Shown here piece after piece: positions 26,593 to 36,557 of a stretch of 44,982 nucleotides of DNA; within the stretch, counting starts at the first letter, position 1, and each line of letters begins with the position of its first letter. This stretch comes from Thermodesulfovibrionales bacterium (lineage in GTDB: Bacteria; Nitrospirota; Thermodesulfovibrionia; Thermodesulfovibrionales; Dissulfurispiraceae). Location of the stretch: positions 1-44,982 of the forward strand of contig JAOAGP010000029.1 of assembly GCA_026415695.1 (NCBI GenBank), written 5' to 3'. The position numbers and the translations under genes were made by a program. The notes beneath the pieces are model-generated. The model was not told the DNA's origin. It saw only the letters and a list, made by a program, of their open reading frames with translations, and ran no database searches.

Positions 26593-26822
26593 TATACTCC
26601 CTCCTTGAAAGTTGCTTTAAAGATATGACAAAAATAATACACAATGAGCGATACAAAATACAAAGATTTTTCTCAAATACTCACTTATTGTTGCCTTTTA
26701 GGATTTTAATAAAAGGTTTAACCATGGTAAGTTCTTTATGATCACATTCCACAAACATCATAAATAAAAATTAGATTATATAGTAAAATATACTTTCTAA
26801 ATCTCTTTAGGAGGCATGGAAT
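26593..26822. other. Divergent intergenic region, zapB-like to PsiE-like gene
   Basis: These 230 bases separate divergent genes and should hold both promoters. No gene is visible. A 7-bp inverted repeat (cctttta / taaaagg) lies at about 26694-26716, and a strong Shine-Dalgarno (taggagg) ends the region in front of the plus-strand gene. Confidence 0.5.
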
Positions 26823-27320
26823 ATGAAGGATTCTGAAAATATTACAGACAATACAAGTAACAAATCACAGGGTGAGTTTTACTTTTGGATACATTCTGCT
26901 TTTAGGAAATATATAGAAGTGATAATGGATCTAATACTTATAAGTCTTGTAATTGTAAACTTTGTTTTCATAATTAAAACCATCTATCTGTTAGGAATCT
27001 CAATCTACAAGGATACTGATATACCACATGTAATCTCAGAGTTTTTGTTTATCTTTATACTTGTGGAGGTCTTAAGAATTCTCATAATTTACATAGAATC
27101 CCACCATGTATCTGTGGATATCATGGTTGAACTCGCAATAGTTGCAATCCTTAGAGAATTGATACTACACGGTGTTTTTGAAATAGAAACCTTGAAACTT
27201 GTAGGGATATCATTGTTGATAGCAATTCTGGGTTTTTTGTTAAAATTTGCTGGACTTCGCCAATGTATAAATATCAAAAGCCCTACATACAAACCATTCT
27301 TTAAAAGTAAGAAGGGTTAG
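26823..27320 (+). CDS. PsiE-like membrane protein
   Basis: The 165-residue protein has a hydrophilic N-terminus (about 1-30) and four predicted membrane helices (about 35-58, 70-90, 98-120 and 125-142). Layout and residues (SEFLFIFILVEVLRILIIYIESHHVSVD, and the ILRELI stretch) match the phosphate-starvation-inducible PsiE family. The function of that family is not known. The gene stands alone between a divergent division operon and the convergent icd gene, which ends 20 bp away. No Pho-box is evident upstream. Confidence 0.75.
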   Translation: MKDSENITDNTSNKSQGEFYFWIHSAFRKYIEVIMDLILISLVIVNFVFIIKTIYLLGISIYKDTDIPHVISEFLFIFILVEVLRILIIYIESHHVSVDIMVELAIVAILRELILHGVFEIETLKLVGISLLIAILGFLLKFAGLRQCINIKSPTYKPFFKSKKG

Positions 27321-27340
27321 TCATATTACTTGCTGACATA

Positions 27341-28558
27341 CTACTTCCCAAGATTGTCAGTCAATCTCTTATAAACCTCATCAATAAATTCCTCTGTTGT
27401 GTAAAACCTATCCACTGGTGGTTGTGATATAGACATCAAATCCTTCGTCATTATACCTGACTCAACAGTTTCTATCACGGATTGCTCAAGTGCCTTAGCA
27501 AATCTAATCACATCAGGAGTGTTGTCTAACTCACCTCTTTTTGCTATAGCCCCTGTCCATGCAAATATGGATGCGATTGGATTTGTGGAGGTTACATTCC
27601 CTTTAAGCCTCTCGTAATAGTGCCTTACAACCGTGCCATGAGCAGCCTCATATTCATAATTTCCATCAGGTGAGACCAATACAGATGTCATGAGTCCAAG
27701 ACTTCCAAACCCGCTTGCAATCATATCAGACATTACATCACCATCATAGTTCATACATGCCCAAAGCATCCCTCCTGATGATTTCATAATCTGAGCAACA
27801 GCATCATCTATTAGAAGGTATCTGTATTGTATGTTTGATGCATTGAGTTGTTCATAGGCATTGTTTATCTCTTGTGAAAATATCTCCTTAAAATATGCAT
27901 GATAGGTCTTTGATATTGTGTCTTTTGCACCAAACCACAGATCAACCTTTTCTGAAACTGCGTAATTGATACAAGACTTGGCAAAACTCCTAATGGATTT
28001 TTCAAGGTTGTGCATTGCCATAACCACACCTTTTGTCTTAAACTCATGCACTGTAACACTAACCGTCTCACTACCGTCGTATGATTTGTATATGAGTTCT
28101 ACAACCCCGGGCTTATCTATCTTCATTTCAGCCCCTTTGTAGATATCTCCGTATGCATGACGACCTATGATGATTGGTTTTACCCATGTCTTTACTGCAG
28201 GTGGGATATTCTTGATTATGATTGGTTTTCTAAAAACAGTGCCATCAAGAATTGAGCGGATTGTGGCATTTGGACTTTTCCATAATTGTTTTAATGAGTA
28301 TTCTTTTAGTCGCTCATGATTAGGTGTGATAGTAGCACATTTTACCCCTACTTTATGTGTCTTGATTGCCTCTGCTGCCTTTATGGTTACCTCGTCGTTT
28401 GTGTTATCACGACTCTTTATGCCAAGGTCAAAATAGACTATTGGGATATCCAAAAACTCAAGGATGAGTCTATCTTTGATCAAACCCCACATAATTCGTG
28501 CCATTTCATCCCCATCTAATTCTACTAAAGGATTTAAAACCTTAATCTTATCTGACAT
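27341..28558 (-). CDS. icd: NADP-dependent isocitrate dehydrogenase, eukaryotic-type
   Basis: The enzyme converts isocitrate to 2-oxoglutarate in the citric acid cycle. The 405-residue protein resembles the homodimeric type found in mitochondria and some bacteria rather than E. coli Icd. Its features include [13 protein letters not shown] (about 12-24), [27 protein letters not shown] (substrate-binding serine region), [24 protein letters not shown] (metal aspartates) and [11 protein letters not shown] (NADP binding). A strong AAGGAGG precedes the ATG. glgP is 13 bp upstream on the same strand. Confidence 0.95.
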   Translation of the reverse strand: MSDKIKVLNPLVELDGDEMARIMWGLIKDRLILEFLDIPIVYFDLGIKSRDNTNDEVTIKAAEAIKTHKVGVKCATITPNHERLKEYSLKQLWKSPNATIRSILDGTVFRKPIIIKNIPPAVKTWVKPIIIGRHAYGDIYKGAEMKIDKPGVVELIYKSYDGSETVSVTVHEFKTKGVVMAMHNLEKSIRSFAKSCINYAVSEKVDLWFGAKDTISKTYHAYFKEIFSQEINNAYEQLNASNIQYRYLLIDDAVAQIMKSSGGMLWACMNYDGDVMSDMIASGFGSLGLMTSVLVSPDGNYEYEAAHGTVVRHYYERLKGNVTSTNPIASIFAWTGAIAKRGELDNTPDVIRFAKALEQSVIETVESGIMTKDLMSISQPPVDRFYTTEEFIDEVYKRLTDNLGK

Positions 28559-28571
28559 TAGAAATTCCTCC

Positions 28572-30272
28572 TTACCTTATATATGCCTCTGTAACATATC
28601 TTCTCATCATCCTATGAGAGTTGAAAAAATAGGCGTTTTTTGATATCGCATTCTGCATCACCTTAATCCAATTTTCCCTGTCTTTGTAATACAATGGAAG
28701 TATTATCTTTTCAAGTTTGTAGTAAAGGTCTTCAGCATCTTTATTGGGATCGGCAGAGATATCAACAGGTCCTATAGACCATCCGGTGCATCCTTCAATG
28801 TGTCCTTCAAGCCACCAACCATCTAAAACACTAAAGTTTGGCACCCCATTGTGAGAGGCCTTCATCCCGCTTGTCCCAGATGCTTCAAGTGGTCTTAGAG
28901 GTGTGTTTAACCAGATATCTACACCAGAGACTATCTTGAGGGCAATGTCCATGTTGTAGTTCTTTACATAAACTATCTTGATTTTGTCCTTTATCTTCTC
29001 CTTAATCTCATGTATCTTTTGTATTAACTGCTTGCCCTGTTCATCTTTGGGGTGTGCCTTACCACCATATACAATCTGAATCCTCCCCTCACCAATCTTA
29101 CACAGTCTTTTTATATCTTGAAATAGAAGGTCAGCCCTTTTATACGCCGTAGCCCTTCTGGCAAATCCGATGGTAAATGTGTCGTAATTTAATTCAACAT
29201 TGGTTTCTCTGTTTATATAATCAATGAGGTTTCTCTTTGCCTTTTGATGTGCCTCCCATATTTCATCAGCGGGTATCCTCTCAACCCTCACAAGCATTGC
29301 TGGTTCATTTGCCCAACCCGGAAAGTATTTATTGAAGAGCTGCTTAAATGGCTCGGATGTCCAAGTGTATGAGTGAACGCCGTTTGTTATTGCATGTATT
29401 TCATATCCCGGAAACATGCTCTTTGAAACCTCACCATGTTTTTTAGCAACACCATTTACATAGTTGCTGAGATTAAGTGCAAGCTTTGTCATGTTTAATT
29501 GTTCACTTCCAGAATATTCCTGCAATACACTCAACGGCACAGGTTCTGTGAAGATGTTTTTTACAAGGTCATAACTAAACTTATCATGTCCTGCAGACAC
29601 TGGGGTGTGCGTGGTAAATACACATAGGCTTCGGACCTTCTCTGCATTCCATACAAGCCTTTCATCCCATACCTCTTCAATATCCTTTTTATACATCCGT
29701 AGTAGTTCAACTGTAAGCAGACTTGAATGCCCTTCATTCATATGAAATTTCTTGATGAGAAAGCCTATTTCATAAAGTAATCTCGTGCCACCAATACCTA
29801 ATACCATTTCTTGCTTGAAACGATAGGCATTGTCTCCTCCATACAAATATTGGGTTATCTGCCTGTCCTGCTCTGTGTTTTCTGATAAATCGGTGTCAAG
29901 AAAGATTATTGGCACACTACCGCCCGTTTCACTTCTTACTATGTAAAGCCAGCCACATATGAAGACATCTCTGCCTTCAATGCTGATGCTTACCCTTTCT
30001 GGTAATTGGGTCATAAAATCTGATGGGTTAAAGTCATCGGGGAGCTCGTGTTGTCTGCCATAGGCGTCTATGTCTTGTCTAAAGTATCCTTTTTTGGTAA
30101 GTAATGTGACTGCTACCATTGGAAGTTTTAGATCTGCAGCAGATTTTATTGTATCTCCTGCAAGGACACCAAGTCCCCCACTATATGTGGGTATGTTGCT
30201 TTGGATACCTATCTCCATAGAGAAATAGGCTATCCTCGGTTCTTTCAAAAACTCATCTACAATCTTTGCCAT
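28572..30272 (-). CDS. glgP: Alpha-glucan phosphorylase (GT35), short bacterial form
   Basis: The enzyme releases glucose-1-phosphate from glycogen or maltodextrin. At 566 residues it is the short bacterial form, lacking much of the N-terminal region of 800-residue phosphorylases. It starts with [28 protein letters not shown], contains [12 protein letters not shown] and [10 protein letters not shown], and has the PLP-lysine region [14 protein letters not shown] followed by VLDGWW. The start has an AAGGAG Shine-Dalgarno and overlaps mqnD by 16 bp. It presumably mobilises stored glucan; no glycogen synthase gene is present in the window. Confidence 0.95.
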   Translation of the reverse strand: MAKIVDEFLKEPRIAYFSMEIGIQSNIPTYSGGLGVLAGDTIKSAADLKLPMVAVTLLTKKGYFRQDIDAYGRQHELPDDFNPSDFMTQLPERVSISIEGRDVFICGWLYIVRSETGGSVPIIFLDTDLSENTEQDRQITQYLYGGDNAYRFKQEMVLGIGGTRLLYEIGFLIKKFHMNEGHSSLLTVELLRMYKKDIEEVWDERLVWNAEKVRSLCVFTTHTPVSAGHDKFSYDLVKNIFTEPVPLSVLQEYSGSEQLNMTKLALNLSNYVNGVAKKHGEVSKSMFPGYEIHAITNGVHSYTWTSEPFKQLFNKYFPGWANEPAMLVRVERIPADEIWEAHQKAKRNLIDYINRETNVELNYDTFTIGFARRATAYKRADLLFQDIKRLCKIGEGRIQIVYGGKAHPKDEQGKQLIQKIHEIKEKIKDKIKIVYVKNYNMDIALKIVSGVDIWLNTPLRPLEASGTSGMKASHNGVPNFSVLDGWWLEGHIEGCTGWSIGPVDISADPNKDAEDLYYKLEKIILPLYYKDRENWIKVMQNAISKNAYFFNSHRMMRRYVTEAYIR

Positions 30273-31075
30273 CTATTCACTCCTTCTGCCATTTTTATTA
30301 ATTTATCAAGTGCAAATCTACATTCATCTGTTAGTTGTCTTGTGTATTCATTGACATATAGTGCAATGTGCTCATGTATTACAGAATCTGATAGTTCTTG
30401 AGCATGATTTTTTATGTAGGGCATAACATTATCAATATTTCTATCAGAGTAGTCAATGCTTTGTGCGATAAGATGTTCTATTCTTGAAATCATTTCTTTT
30501 CCGATAGACCTTTTGGCTACAATCCCGCCTAATGGTATAGGTAATCTTGTTGTGTCCTCCCACCACTTACCTAAATCAACTACCTCTTTAAGACCGTATT
30601 GCTTGTATGTAAACCTGCCTTCGTGGATTATCACACCTATATCTACTTGTCCTTTACTAACAGATGACATTATCTCATTAAATGGCATGAATACTACCTT
30701 TTTAACCTTTATTTTGTTTTCATTGCAAAACAACTCAAACAAAAGATATGCGGTTGTTAGTTTGCCGGGCACTGCCACAGTCAATTCATCATCAGGGTGT
30801 ATGACAGCATTGTCCCTTTTTACTACAATAGGTCCACATCCCCTACCAAACGCAGCACCACAAGAGAGAAATTCATAATCGTCTTTTAAAAAAAAATAGG
30901 CATGGCAGGAAACCTTTGATATGTCCAATTGTCTTTGCATTGTGAGGTTATTTAATGTCTCAACATCATCAATAATAAATTGAAAGCGAACCCCCCCCAC
31001 CTCTAACAAACCATTTGCTAAAGCATAAAAAATGTAAGTATCATTAGGGCAAGGAGAAAAACCAAAGGTCAACAT
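30257..31075 (-). CDS. mqnD: 1,4-dihydroxy-6-naphthoate synthase (futalosine pathway)
   Basis: MqnD opens cyclic dehypoxanthine futalosine to give 1,4-dihydroxy-6-naphthoate on the alternative menaquinone route. The 272-residue protein has a periplasmic-binding-protein fold and no signal peptide. Its start FGFSPCPNDTYIFYALANG (about 4-22) is characteristic, followed by DISKVSCHAYF, GAAFGRGCGPIVV, TVAVPGKLTTAYLL and the catalytic-region IGVIIHEGRFTY. It overlaps glgP by 16 bp. Other mqn genes are not present here. It shows that the cell respires with menaquinone. Confidence 0.93.
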   Translation of the reverse strand: MLTFGFSPCPNDTYIFYALANGLLEVGGVRFQFIIDDVETLNNLTMQRQLDISKVSCHAYFFLKDDYEFLSCGAAFGRGCGPIVVKRDNAVIHPDDELTVAVPGKLTTAYLLFELFCNENKIKVKKVVFMPFNEIMSSVSKGQVDIGVIIHEGRFTYKQYGLKEVVDLGKWWEDTTRLPIPLGGIVAKRSIGKEMISRIEHLIAQSIDYSDRNIDNVMPYIKNHAQELSDSVIHEHIALYVNEYTRQLTDECRFALDKLIKMAEGVNRWQRL

Positions 31076-31164
31076 AATATATTTTTATCTTTTAAAATTT
31101 AGACAATAAGCATAACATGAGAAGGTGTTTTTATGGTATATCAGTTAAGAAAGGGTTTTATTGT

Positions 31165-31181
31165 TACTGTTTTTAACAGTA
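31165..31181. repeat. Short perfect palindrome in the mqnD upstream gap
   Basis: A 7-bp inverted repeat (tactgtt / aacagta) around a TTT loop lies in the 117-bp gap between the HDOD gene's stop and mqnD's start. Without a T-run on the minus strand it is not a convincing terminator; an operator for mqnD is possible. Confidence 0.35.
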
Positions 31182-31192
31182 CTCTTACCGCT

Positions 31193-32014
31193 TTATAAGT
31201 CATCATCTTTAAGTGTGTTTACAACCTCTTTGAATATCTGTCTCATTAAATCTTCGTCAATCATTAGGGAATCAAATACTGTCTCTCCTATTTGGTGTAA
31301 AAACCTCTCTCCAGAATAACCGTATGAGACCAGTTTTGTAATCTCATTTGCGAGAGAGACAATACATGTTTCTTTAGAAAGGTCTTTTGTGTTTGCTGTC
31401 TGATGATGGTATTTTATAGCCTCTACAAGTGAAAGCGGAAAGTTCCACCTGTAGATTAACCAAGAACCAACATCTGCGTGTGTTACACCAAATATGCCCA
31501 TCTCTTCATCAGTAAGATAAGTTTGCTTTTGTTCAGAAAGACTGATAACCTTTGCATACTCATTTGAGTATTTAAGTGTGAGAGCAACCTTACCAATATC
31601 ATGTATGAGCGATGCAACGGATACATCTTCTGTGATGTTATTGTTGTTTGTCATTTCGGATATAATCCTTGCAGAGGTAGCACATCCTCGAGAATGTTTC
31701 CACAATCCCACTATAGTTTCAGGCAGGTATTCAAAAACGGTCACCCCCAACAAAAGACCCTTTATAGCGTTAAGACCTAACATCATTATCGCCTGACTTA
31801 CCTTCGTAATCTTTGCAGTGAAGCCATATATAGGTGAGTTTGCAGCCCTTATGACACGAGCAGTAAGGGATGTATCTTTTAGTATAAATTCACCCAACTC
31901 ATCTACTGATATGTTTGGATCCTCAATCAGGATGATGAGTTTCCTTAATGTAGGAGGGATGGTTGGAAGACTGTATATGTTTTCTATTTCGTATCTCAAT
32001 TTCGTTAGATTCAT
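31193..32014 (-). CDS. HDOD domain protein
   Basis: The 273-residue protein is a single HDOD domain, found in bacterial signalling proteins. It shows LPTIPPTLRKLIILIEDPNIS (about 16-36), ARVIRAANSPIYG, VSQAIMMLGLNAIKGL and the retained SLIHDIGKVAL (about 134-144), where an HD pair is still present. GIFGVTHADVGSWLIYRWNFP and AIKYHH follow. It lies between mqnD and rsmI and overlaps rsmI by 4 bp. HDOD proteins often work in stress, chemotaxis or cyclic-di-GMP networks; the role here is unknown. Confidence 0.9.
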   Translation of the reverse strand: MNLTKLRYEIENIYSLPTIPPTLRKLIILIEDPNISVDELGEFILKDTSLTARVIRAANSPIYGFTAKITKVSQAIMMLGLNAIKGLLLGVTVFEYLPETIVGLWKHSRGCATSARIISEMTNNNNITEDVSVASLIHDIGKVALTLKYSNEYAKVISLSEQKQTYLTDEEMGIFGVTHADVGSWLIYRWNFPLSLVEAIKYHHQTANTKDLSKETCIVSLANEITKLVSYGYSGERFLHQIGETVFDSLMIDEDLMRQIFKEVVNTLKDDDL

Positions 32015-32838
32015 CTTATCCTCTGAATCGTCAAGTCGTAGATGTCTTTTGCCTTTATTCCGTATCTACGGGATATAATCTTTGACGCCTCCTTTCTGCT
32101 CATCCCTTCTTTTATTAAATCAATTGCCTCGTTGACAAGATCTCCCATCTCTATACCATTATCCGTTTTGCCTTCGGATATTATGACATATTCCCCTGCT
32201 ATTTTTTGAGTGTTGAGATATTCAATAACATCTGAAACCTTTCCCCTCATAAACTCCTCATGTATCTTGGTCATCTCCTTTGCTACCACGATATGTCTAT
32301 CACCAAATGTTGTCTTTATATCTTGAAGTGTCTCCATCAATCTATGAGGAGCCTCGTAAAATAGAATCGGTCTTTTTTCATGTGATAGTTCTTCAAGTTT
32401 CTTCTTCCTTTCTGACTGCCTATTTGGAAGAAAACCGATAAAGGTAAATTCATGGGTTTCAATACCACTTACTGAAAGTGCAGAAATAAGGGCAGAACAA
32501 CCGGGGATTGGAACTACCTTTATCCCGCTTTTAATCGTCTCACTGACAATGTAAAAGCCGGGGTCAGAGATACATGGTGTGCCAGCATCTGTGATAAGAG
32601 CAACATCTAACCCTGATTTTAAACTATCAAGTATCTCGTTTGATGCCCTTTTTTGTGCCTTTGACCAGCAACTTATAAGTCTTTTCTTTATGCCATAGTG
32701 GTTTAAGAGCTTTAAGGAGTGTCGTGTGTCTTCAGCAGCAATGATGTCAACCTCTTTTAGTATCCTTAAAGCCCTAATGGTTATGTCTTCTAAATTACCA
32801 ATAGGTGTAGAAACTATGTAAAGCACCCCTTGAGACAT
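32011..32838 (-). CDS. rsmI: 16S rRNA (cytidine1402-2'-O)-methyltransferase RsmI
   Basis: RsmI methylates the 2'-O of C1402 in the ribosomal decoding centre. The 275-residue SAM-dependent tetrapyrrole-methylase-fold protein shows LYIVSTPIGNLEDITIRALRIL (about 6-27), IAAEDTRHS, ALITDAGTPCISDPG and GCSALISALSVSGI, with the C-terminal short domain GMSRKEASKIISRRYGI. The ATG overlaps the stop codon of the rhodanese/MBL gene by one base. It overlaps the HDOD gene by 4 bp, so all three are probably co-transcribed. Confidence 0.96.
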   Translation of the reverse strand: MSQGVLYIVSTPIGNLEDITIRALRILKEVDIIAAEDTRHSLKLLNHYGIKKRLISCWSKAQKRASNEILDSLKSGLDVALITDAGTPCISDPGFYIVSETIKSGIKVVPIPGCSALISALSVSGIETHEFTFIGFLPNRQSERKKKLEELSHEKRPILFYEAPHRLMETLQDIKTTFGDRHIVVAKEMTKIHEEFMRGKVSDVIEYLNTQKIAGEYVIISEGKTDNGIEMGDLVNEAIDLIKEGMSRKEASKIISRRYGIKAKDIYDLTIQRIR

Positions 32839-33959
32839 TATTTGTTTTTAGACATCCCACAGAGGTTCTTGCCAATCTCTAATTCTTTAGCCTTCTTTTC
32901 ATCGGGATTTAGCAAGCCAAGATTAACCTTTCTAATCTCTTGATATCTCTCAGGATTTGGAGGAAGGCTTGATGATACCTGCTTAAAGAAGTCTCCAAAC
33001 TCCTTGATCTGATATAAATCAAGTTCTTTTCTTGCCTTACCCATTGTAGTCATTACAATACCTAATTCCTGCTCCCTTATTGATGATGCATGTGTCGGCA
33101 AGATGATAGTATCGTCAGAGAGATGAGCGTACTTCTTAAAAAGGGTATCAAAGAGCATCTTTGTCCACTCTTCTGATGCACCACCAAGGTCTGGTCTGCC
33201 TATGCTTGTCTTCATTATCAGGTCACCAGTGAATAGATACTTGCCATCAAGTAGCAAGGATGTGCTTCCGGGTGTGTGCCCGGGTGAGTGTATAATCTCA
33301 ATCACAGAGTTGCCTATGTGGAGTTTATCGCCATTTTTTAGCTCTTCATACTTGTAATTTGCGTTTTTTGCATCGTGTGGATTTATAAAATACTTTGCTC
33401 CAATCCTTTGAGCAATCTCTCTACCCCCTGATATATGGTCTGCTTGGAGATGTGTGTCTATGACATATTTCACCTTTACATTTATTTCATTAATCTTTTT
33501 TAGTATCACATCAATGTGTCTCATCGCATCAATGACAATACCCTCACCATTTGAGTTGATAAGGTAAGAAATGCATCCTCTTGCAACCCTGTAAAACTGA
33601 TATATTGCAGGATTATCAGATATCTTTGATGTCTCGTAGTATTCAGACCAAAGGTCTATACCGCCTTCTAATGACCTTGCGTTAAAGCCTTTTTCTCGTA
33701 ACCATTCAGCAGTGTATCTTGAAGAATCTCCGTGTGCACATATTGTGATGATAGGTATATCCTTTGGGAACTTATCAATGTGTTTGTCCTCTTCTCCAAC
33801 AAAGTCTTCCTGAGGGAGATTTAAGGTTTGAAACTCATACCTGCCCTCCACCTTACCGTCTTTAAAATCATCCTCGCTTCTTAAATCAAAAACAAACCTT
33901 ACTTCGTTATTATCAAGTTTCTTTTTAAATTCTTGGGGAGAAATGATTATATCTTCCAT
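32838..33959 (-). CDS. Rhodanese-metallo-beta-lactamase fusion, persulfide dioxygenase-like
   Basis: The 373-residue protein starts at the ATG at 33959, which has a very strong AAGGAGGG Shine-Dalgarno; an ATG 15 codons upstream lacks one. Residues 1-105 form a rhodanese domain with the active cysteine C74 in CAHGDSSR. The rest is a metallo-beta-lactamase domain with THLQADHISGG, SPGHTPGSTS and FTGDLIM. Persulfide dioxygenases (ETHE1/CstB-type) use the first His, the PGH His and the GD aspartate to bind iron, and all three are present. The domain order here is reversed relative to CstB. It presumably handles thiol persulfides or sulfane sulfur. A ferritin-like gene precedes it. Confidence 0.85.
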   Translation of the reverse strand: MEDIIISPQEFKKKLDNNEVRFVFDLRSEDDFKDGKVEGRYEFQTLNLPQEDFVGEEDKHIDKFPKDIPIITICAHGDSSRYTAEWLREKGFNARSLEGGIDLWSEYYETSKISDNPAIYQFYRVARGCISYLINSNGEGIVIDAMRHIDVILKKINEINVKVKYVIDTHLQADHISGGREIAQRIGAKYFINPHDAKNANYKYEELKNGDKLHIGNSVIEIIHSPGHTPGSTSLLLDGKYLFTGDLIMKTSIGRPDLGGASEEWTKMLFDTLFKKYAHLSDDTIILPTHASSIREQELGIVMTTMGKARKELDLYQIKEFGDFFKQVSSSLPPNPERYQEIRKVNLGLLNPDEKKAKELEIGKNLCGMSKNK

Positions 33960-33976
33960 AATTTTTAAACCCTCCT

Positions 33977-34441
33977 TTATCTTGTTTTGAATGCAACAAG
34001 CCATCTAATGTGGCTCTTTTCCTCGTTGATTATCTCATCAATTACTTCCTTTTCCTTAACGCTATCCCTTATTCCATAAAAATAAAGCAAGGTCTCCTTT
34101 TCAAAGGATATTGCGTATTTCACGGCATCGTTAATGTCTTTTATGTGTTGCATTGAGGGTAAGGATTTCTCCTTGCCTAAAAAAAACTCAGACTCAACGA
34201 TTGCCCTTAAATATAACGATACCTCATCCCAACCTTCCTCTTGGGAGTCTCCTGTGCTTTGCAGCAGTTCTGTGAATGTCTTTTCGTGTTGGATCTCTTT
34301 TTCTGCAAGTGTCATAAAGAGTTTATTTAGTTCTACATCTTTTTTAAATCTCTCTGACATCGTTGTATAAAACTGATAACCCAATTTCTCCGTCTGTATC
34401 GCCTGTTCAATGACCTCCCTGATACTAAACCTTTCTTGCAT
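33977..34441 (-). CDS. Ferritin-like (rubrerythrin-type) diiron protein
   Basis: The 154-residue four-helix protein has the two expected carboxylate-rich half-motifs: EQAIQTEKLGYQFY (about 12-25) with LAEKEIQHEKTF (about 46-57), and AISFEKETLLYFYG (about 110-123) with IINEEKSHIRWL (about 137-148). There is no rubredoxin domain. Rubrerythrin-like ferritins reduce peroxides or sense iron in anaerobes. It begins with a GGAGG Shine-Dalgarno and ends 17 bp before the rhodanese/MBL gene. The pairing suggests a shared role in peroxide, iron or sulfide stress, which is inference. Confidence 0.88.
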   Translation of the reverse strand: MQERFSIREVIEQAIQTEKLGYQFYTTMSERFKKDVELNKLFMTLAEKEIQHEKTFTELLQSTGDSQEEGWDEVSLYLRAIVESEFFLGKEKSLPSMQHIKDINDAVKYAISFEKETLLYFYGIRDSVKEKEVIDEIINEEKSHIRWLVAFKTR

Positions 34442-34463
34442 AATTATCCTCCAAAGTAGTCTT

Positions 34464-34736
34464 TTATTCTAATTTTAACAATCTCCTTAATCGGTTGTCT
34501 GCCTTCACTATCTCATCTGGATTATCCCCAGTGATATCCCATGTGTATTCCCCCTTTGCATTTCTATGTAGCTTGATACGAATAGGTTTTTTGGGTTTGA
34601 CCTGTTGGATCTGACTATCTTTTGAAAATGATGGTGCTTTAGGTAGTTCTTTCTTATCTGATGCAACACAGGGATTTTGTGTTACAAACATTAGCAATAT
34701 CAGTATGATGGAAATTATTACGGTCTTTAGTCTCAT
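34464..34736 (-). CDS. Small secreted protein, function unknown
   Basis: The 90-residue product has a signal peptide (positive MRLK, hydrophobic to about residue 20, likely cleavage after CVASD near 25). A basic middle with KPKKPIRIKLHR and a C-terminal part NAKGEYTWDITGDNPDEIVKADNRLRRLLKLE follow. The KLHRNAKGEYTWDI pattern looks like a short conserved beta-rich module, but I do not recognise a family. The cysteine C23 is not in a clear lipobox. The ATG overlaps the nadE stop by 4 bp (ATGA), so it is translationally coupled to nadE. The mature protein would be about 65 residues. Confidence 0.75.
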   Translation of the reverse strand: MRLKTVIISIILILLMFVTQNPCVASDKKELPKAPSFSKDSQIQQVKPKKPIRIKLHRNAKGEYTWDITGDNPDEIVKADNRLRRLLKLE

Positions 34737-36484
34737 GGCATGTCCCTACTGTTAAATATATCATACTTGTTTGTTATCGGATATCTTCTATCCCTTCCAA
34801 ATGATCTTTTTGTTATCTTTATACCCAAGGGGGCTTGTCTTCTTTTGTATTCACTCTTGTCTATCATCCTCAACACCCTTCTTAATTCTGCCGTATCATC
34901 TATGATATTTAGTAAACTATGGACATCAACATCGTTTTCAATGTATGCCTCAATTAGTTTGTCGAGTGTATCATAAGGCGGAAGGGTGTCTGTGTCCTTC
35001 TGGTTTTCCTTTAATTCTGCAGTTGGTGCCTTTGTGAGTATGCTTTGGGGTATAAAGTCGTATTGATGTTTTTTATTTAACCATCTACATATACGATAAA
35101 CATTGGTTTTGCTTACATCCTTTATCACAGCAAAACCACCAGCCATATCACCATAAAGTGTAGCATACCCTACACTCATCTCCGATTTATTGCCAGTGGT
35201 AAGGACTAAATTACCAAACTTGTTTGACCATGCCATGAGGATGTTTCCCCTTATCCTTGATTGAATATTTTCTTCGGTAATATCTGGATTTGTGTCTTTA
35301 AAAAATGGTGCAAGTGTCTTTAGGTATGAATCAAAGATATCAGATATTGGTATCTCAATAATGTGAATCCCGAGATTTTTGGCAAGTTGATAGACATCAT
35401 CCCTACTCTGTTTTGATGTATATATTGATGGCATAAAGATACAATCTACATTGTCTTTACCTAATGCCTCAACCGCTATAACCGCAACAATCGCAGAGTC
35501 TATTCCACCACTTAAACCAAGACATACCTTTTTAAAACCATTTTTTAAGACATAATCCCTCGTGCCAGTTATGAGTGCATTAAATATCTCTTCTTCTTCA
35601 CATATTTCAATCGTTATACCTGTATCTTCAATCGCTTTATACTTATCCTTCCTTTGATAATCAGTCTCTATCAAGGTTACATTTTGAGATTGCTCAACAA
35701 ACCTCGGTTTTCTATATCGTGGGTCTTTAAGCCTCTTTGCAATGACATCATCAAGGTTGATGTCACAAATTAACAGATGCTCCTTAAATCTCCCTGCATT
35801 TGATATTATATCGCCTTGAGGGTCAATGACCATGCTTCCACCGTCAAAAACCAACTCATCCTGACCACCTACGAGATTTACATAGGCAATAAAGGATGAG
35901 GCATCGTTAGCCCGAGTGCACAACATCTTTTTCTTGAATTCATACTTACCAATATGAAAAGGAGATGCATTGATGTTTATTATCAACTCAGCAGAATTGA
36001 GGGCTTGTATGTAAGTAGGTGCATATGGATACCAGATATCCTCACATATATTAACACCAAATAAAAAGTCCTTTGCCTTGTAAACAGGGATTCTACTGCC
36101 TGCACTAAAATACCTCTCTTCATCAAAAACACTGTAATTTGGCAGGTGTATCTTGTGATAAACATCTATGATCTGTCCATTGTCAATTACTGCAGCTGCA
36201 TTGAAATTGTCAGCCTTAAAATCTACAAATCCAGCAACCACAATTATATTTTTGCAATATCTTGCTAAAGTCCTAATCCCTCTTACAGAGTCAGCAACAA
36301 ATTGGGGCTTTAAAAGTAGATCCTCTGGTGGATAGCCTGTGATTGCCAACTCTGGAAAAGCCAATATATCCACATCAAGTTTTTGGGATTCATGGATGTA
36401 GTCCTGCATCTTTTGGATGTTGAGATTGATATCCCCTAATGTAGTGTTTATTTGTCCTAATGCTATCCTTAAAGTCCTTTGCAT
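34733..36484 (-). CDS. nadE: Glutamine-dependent NAD+ synthetase
   Basis: NadE converts nicotinic acid adenine dinucleotide to NAD+, taking ammonia from glutamine. Starting at the ATG at 36484, the protein has 583 residues. The N-terminal nitrilase-type amidase domain contains the catalytic Glu in FPELAITGYPPEDLL, the Lys in YHKIHLPNY and the Cys in GVNICEDIWYP. The C-terminal synthetase has the PP-loop GLSGGIDSAIVAV (about 320-332) and LTTGNKSEMSVGY. A TTG eight codons upstream also reads in frame but lacks support. The small secreted-protein gene overlaps its stop. Confidence 0.96.
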   Translation of the reverse strand: MQRTLRIALGQINTTLGDINLNIQKMQDYIHESQKLDVDILAFPELAITGYPPEDLLLKPQFVADSVRGIRTLARYCKNIIVVAGFVDFKADNFNAAAVIDNGQIIDVYHKIHLPNYSVFDEERYFSAGSRIPVYKAKDFLFGVNICEDIWYPYAPTYIQALNSAELIININASPFHIGKYEFKKKMLCTRANDASSFIAYVNLVGGQDELVFDGGSMVIDPQGDIISNAGRFKEHLLICDINLDDVIAKRLKDPRYRKPRFVEQSQNVTLIETDYQRKDKYKAIEDTGITIEICEEEEIFNALITGTRDYVLKNGFKKVCLGLSGGIDSAIVAVIAVEALGKDNVDCIFMPSIYTSKQSRDDVYQLAKNLGIHIIEIPISDIFDSYLKTLAPFFKDTNPDITEENIQSRIRGNILMAWSNKFGNLVLTTGNKSEMSVGYATLYGDMAGGFAVIKDVSKTNVYRICRWLNKKHQYDFIPQSILTKAPTAELKENQKDTDTLPPYDTLDKLIEAYIENDVDVHSLLNIIDDTAELRRVLRMIDKSEYKRRQAPLGIKITKRSFGRDRRYPITNKYDIFNSRDMP

Positions 36485-36557
36485 TTTATTAACCGAATTA
36501 GATATCAAATGTTATATAATACACCACTTGACAAGATAAAAGAAAAAGGGAGGTATT

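Noticed and set aside
31165-31181. Palindrome as the terminator of an upstream transcript
   Set aside because: The minus strand lacks a T-run after the stem, and the stem is AT-rich and short.
33960-34004. Longer N-terminus (MACCIQNK...) for the rhodanese/MBL protein
   Set aside because: It would overlap the ferritin-like gene, and the ATG at 33959 has a far better Shine-Dalgarno and starts at the rhodanese domain.
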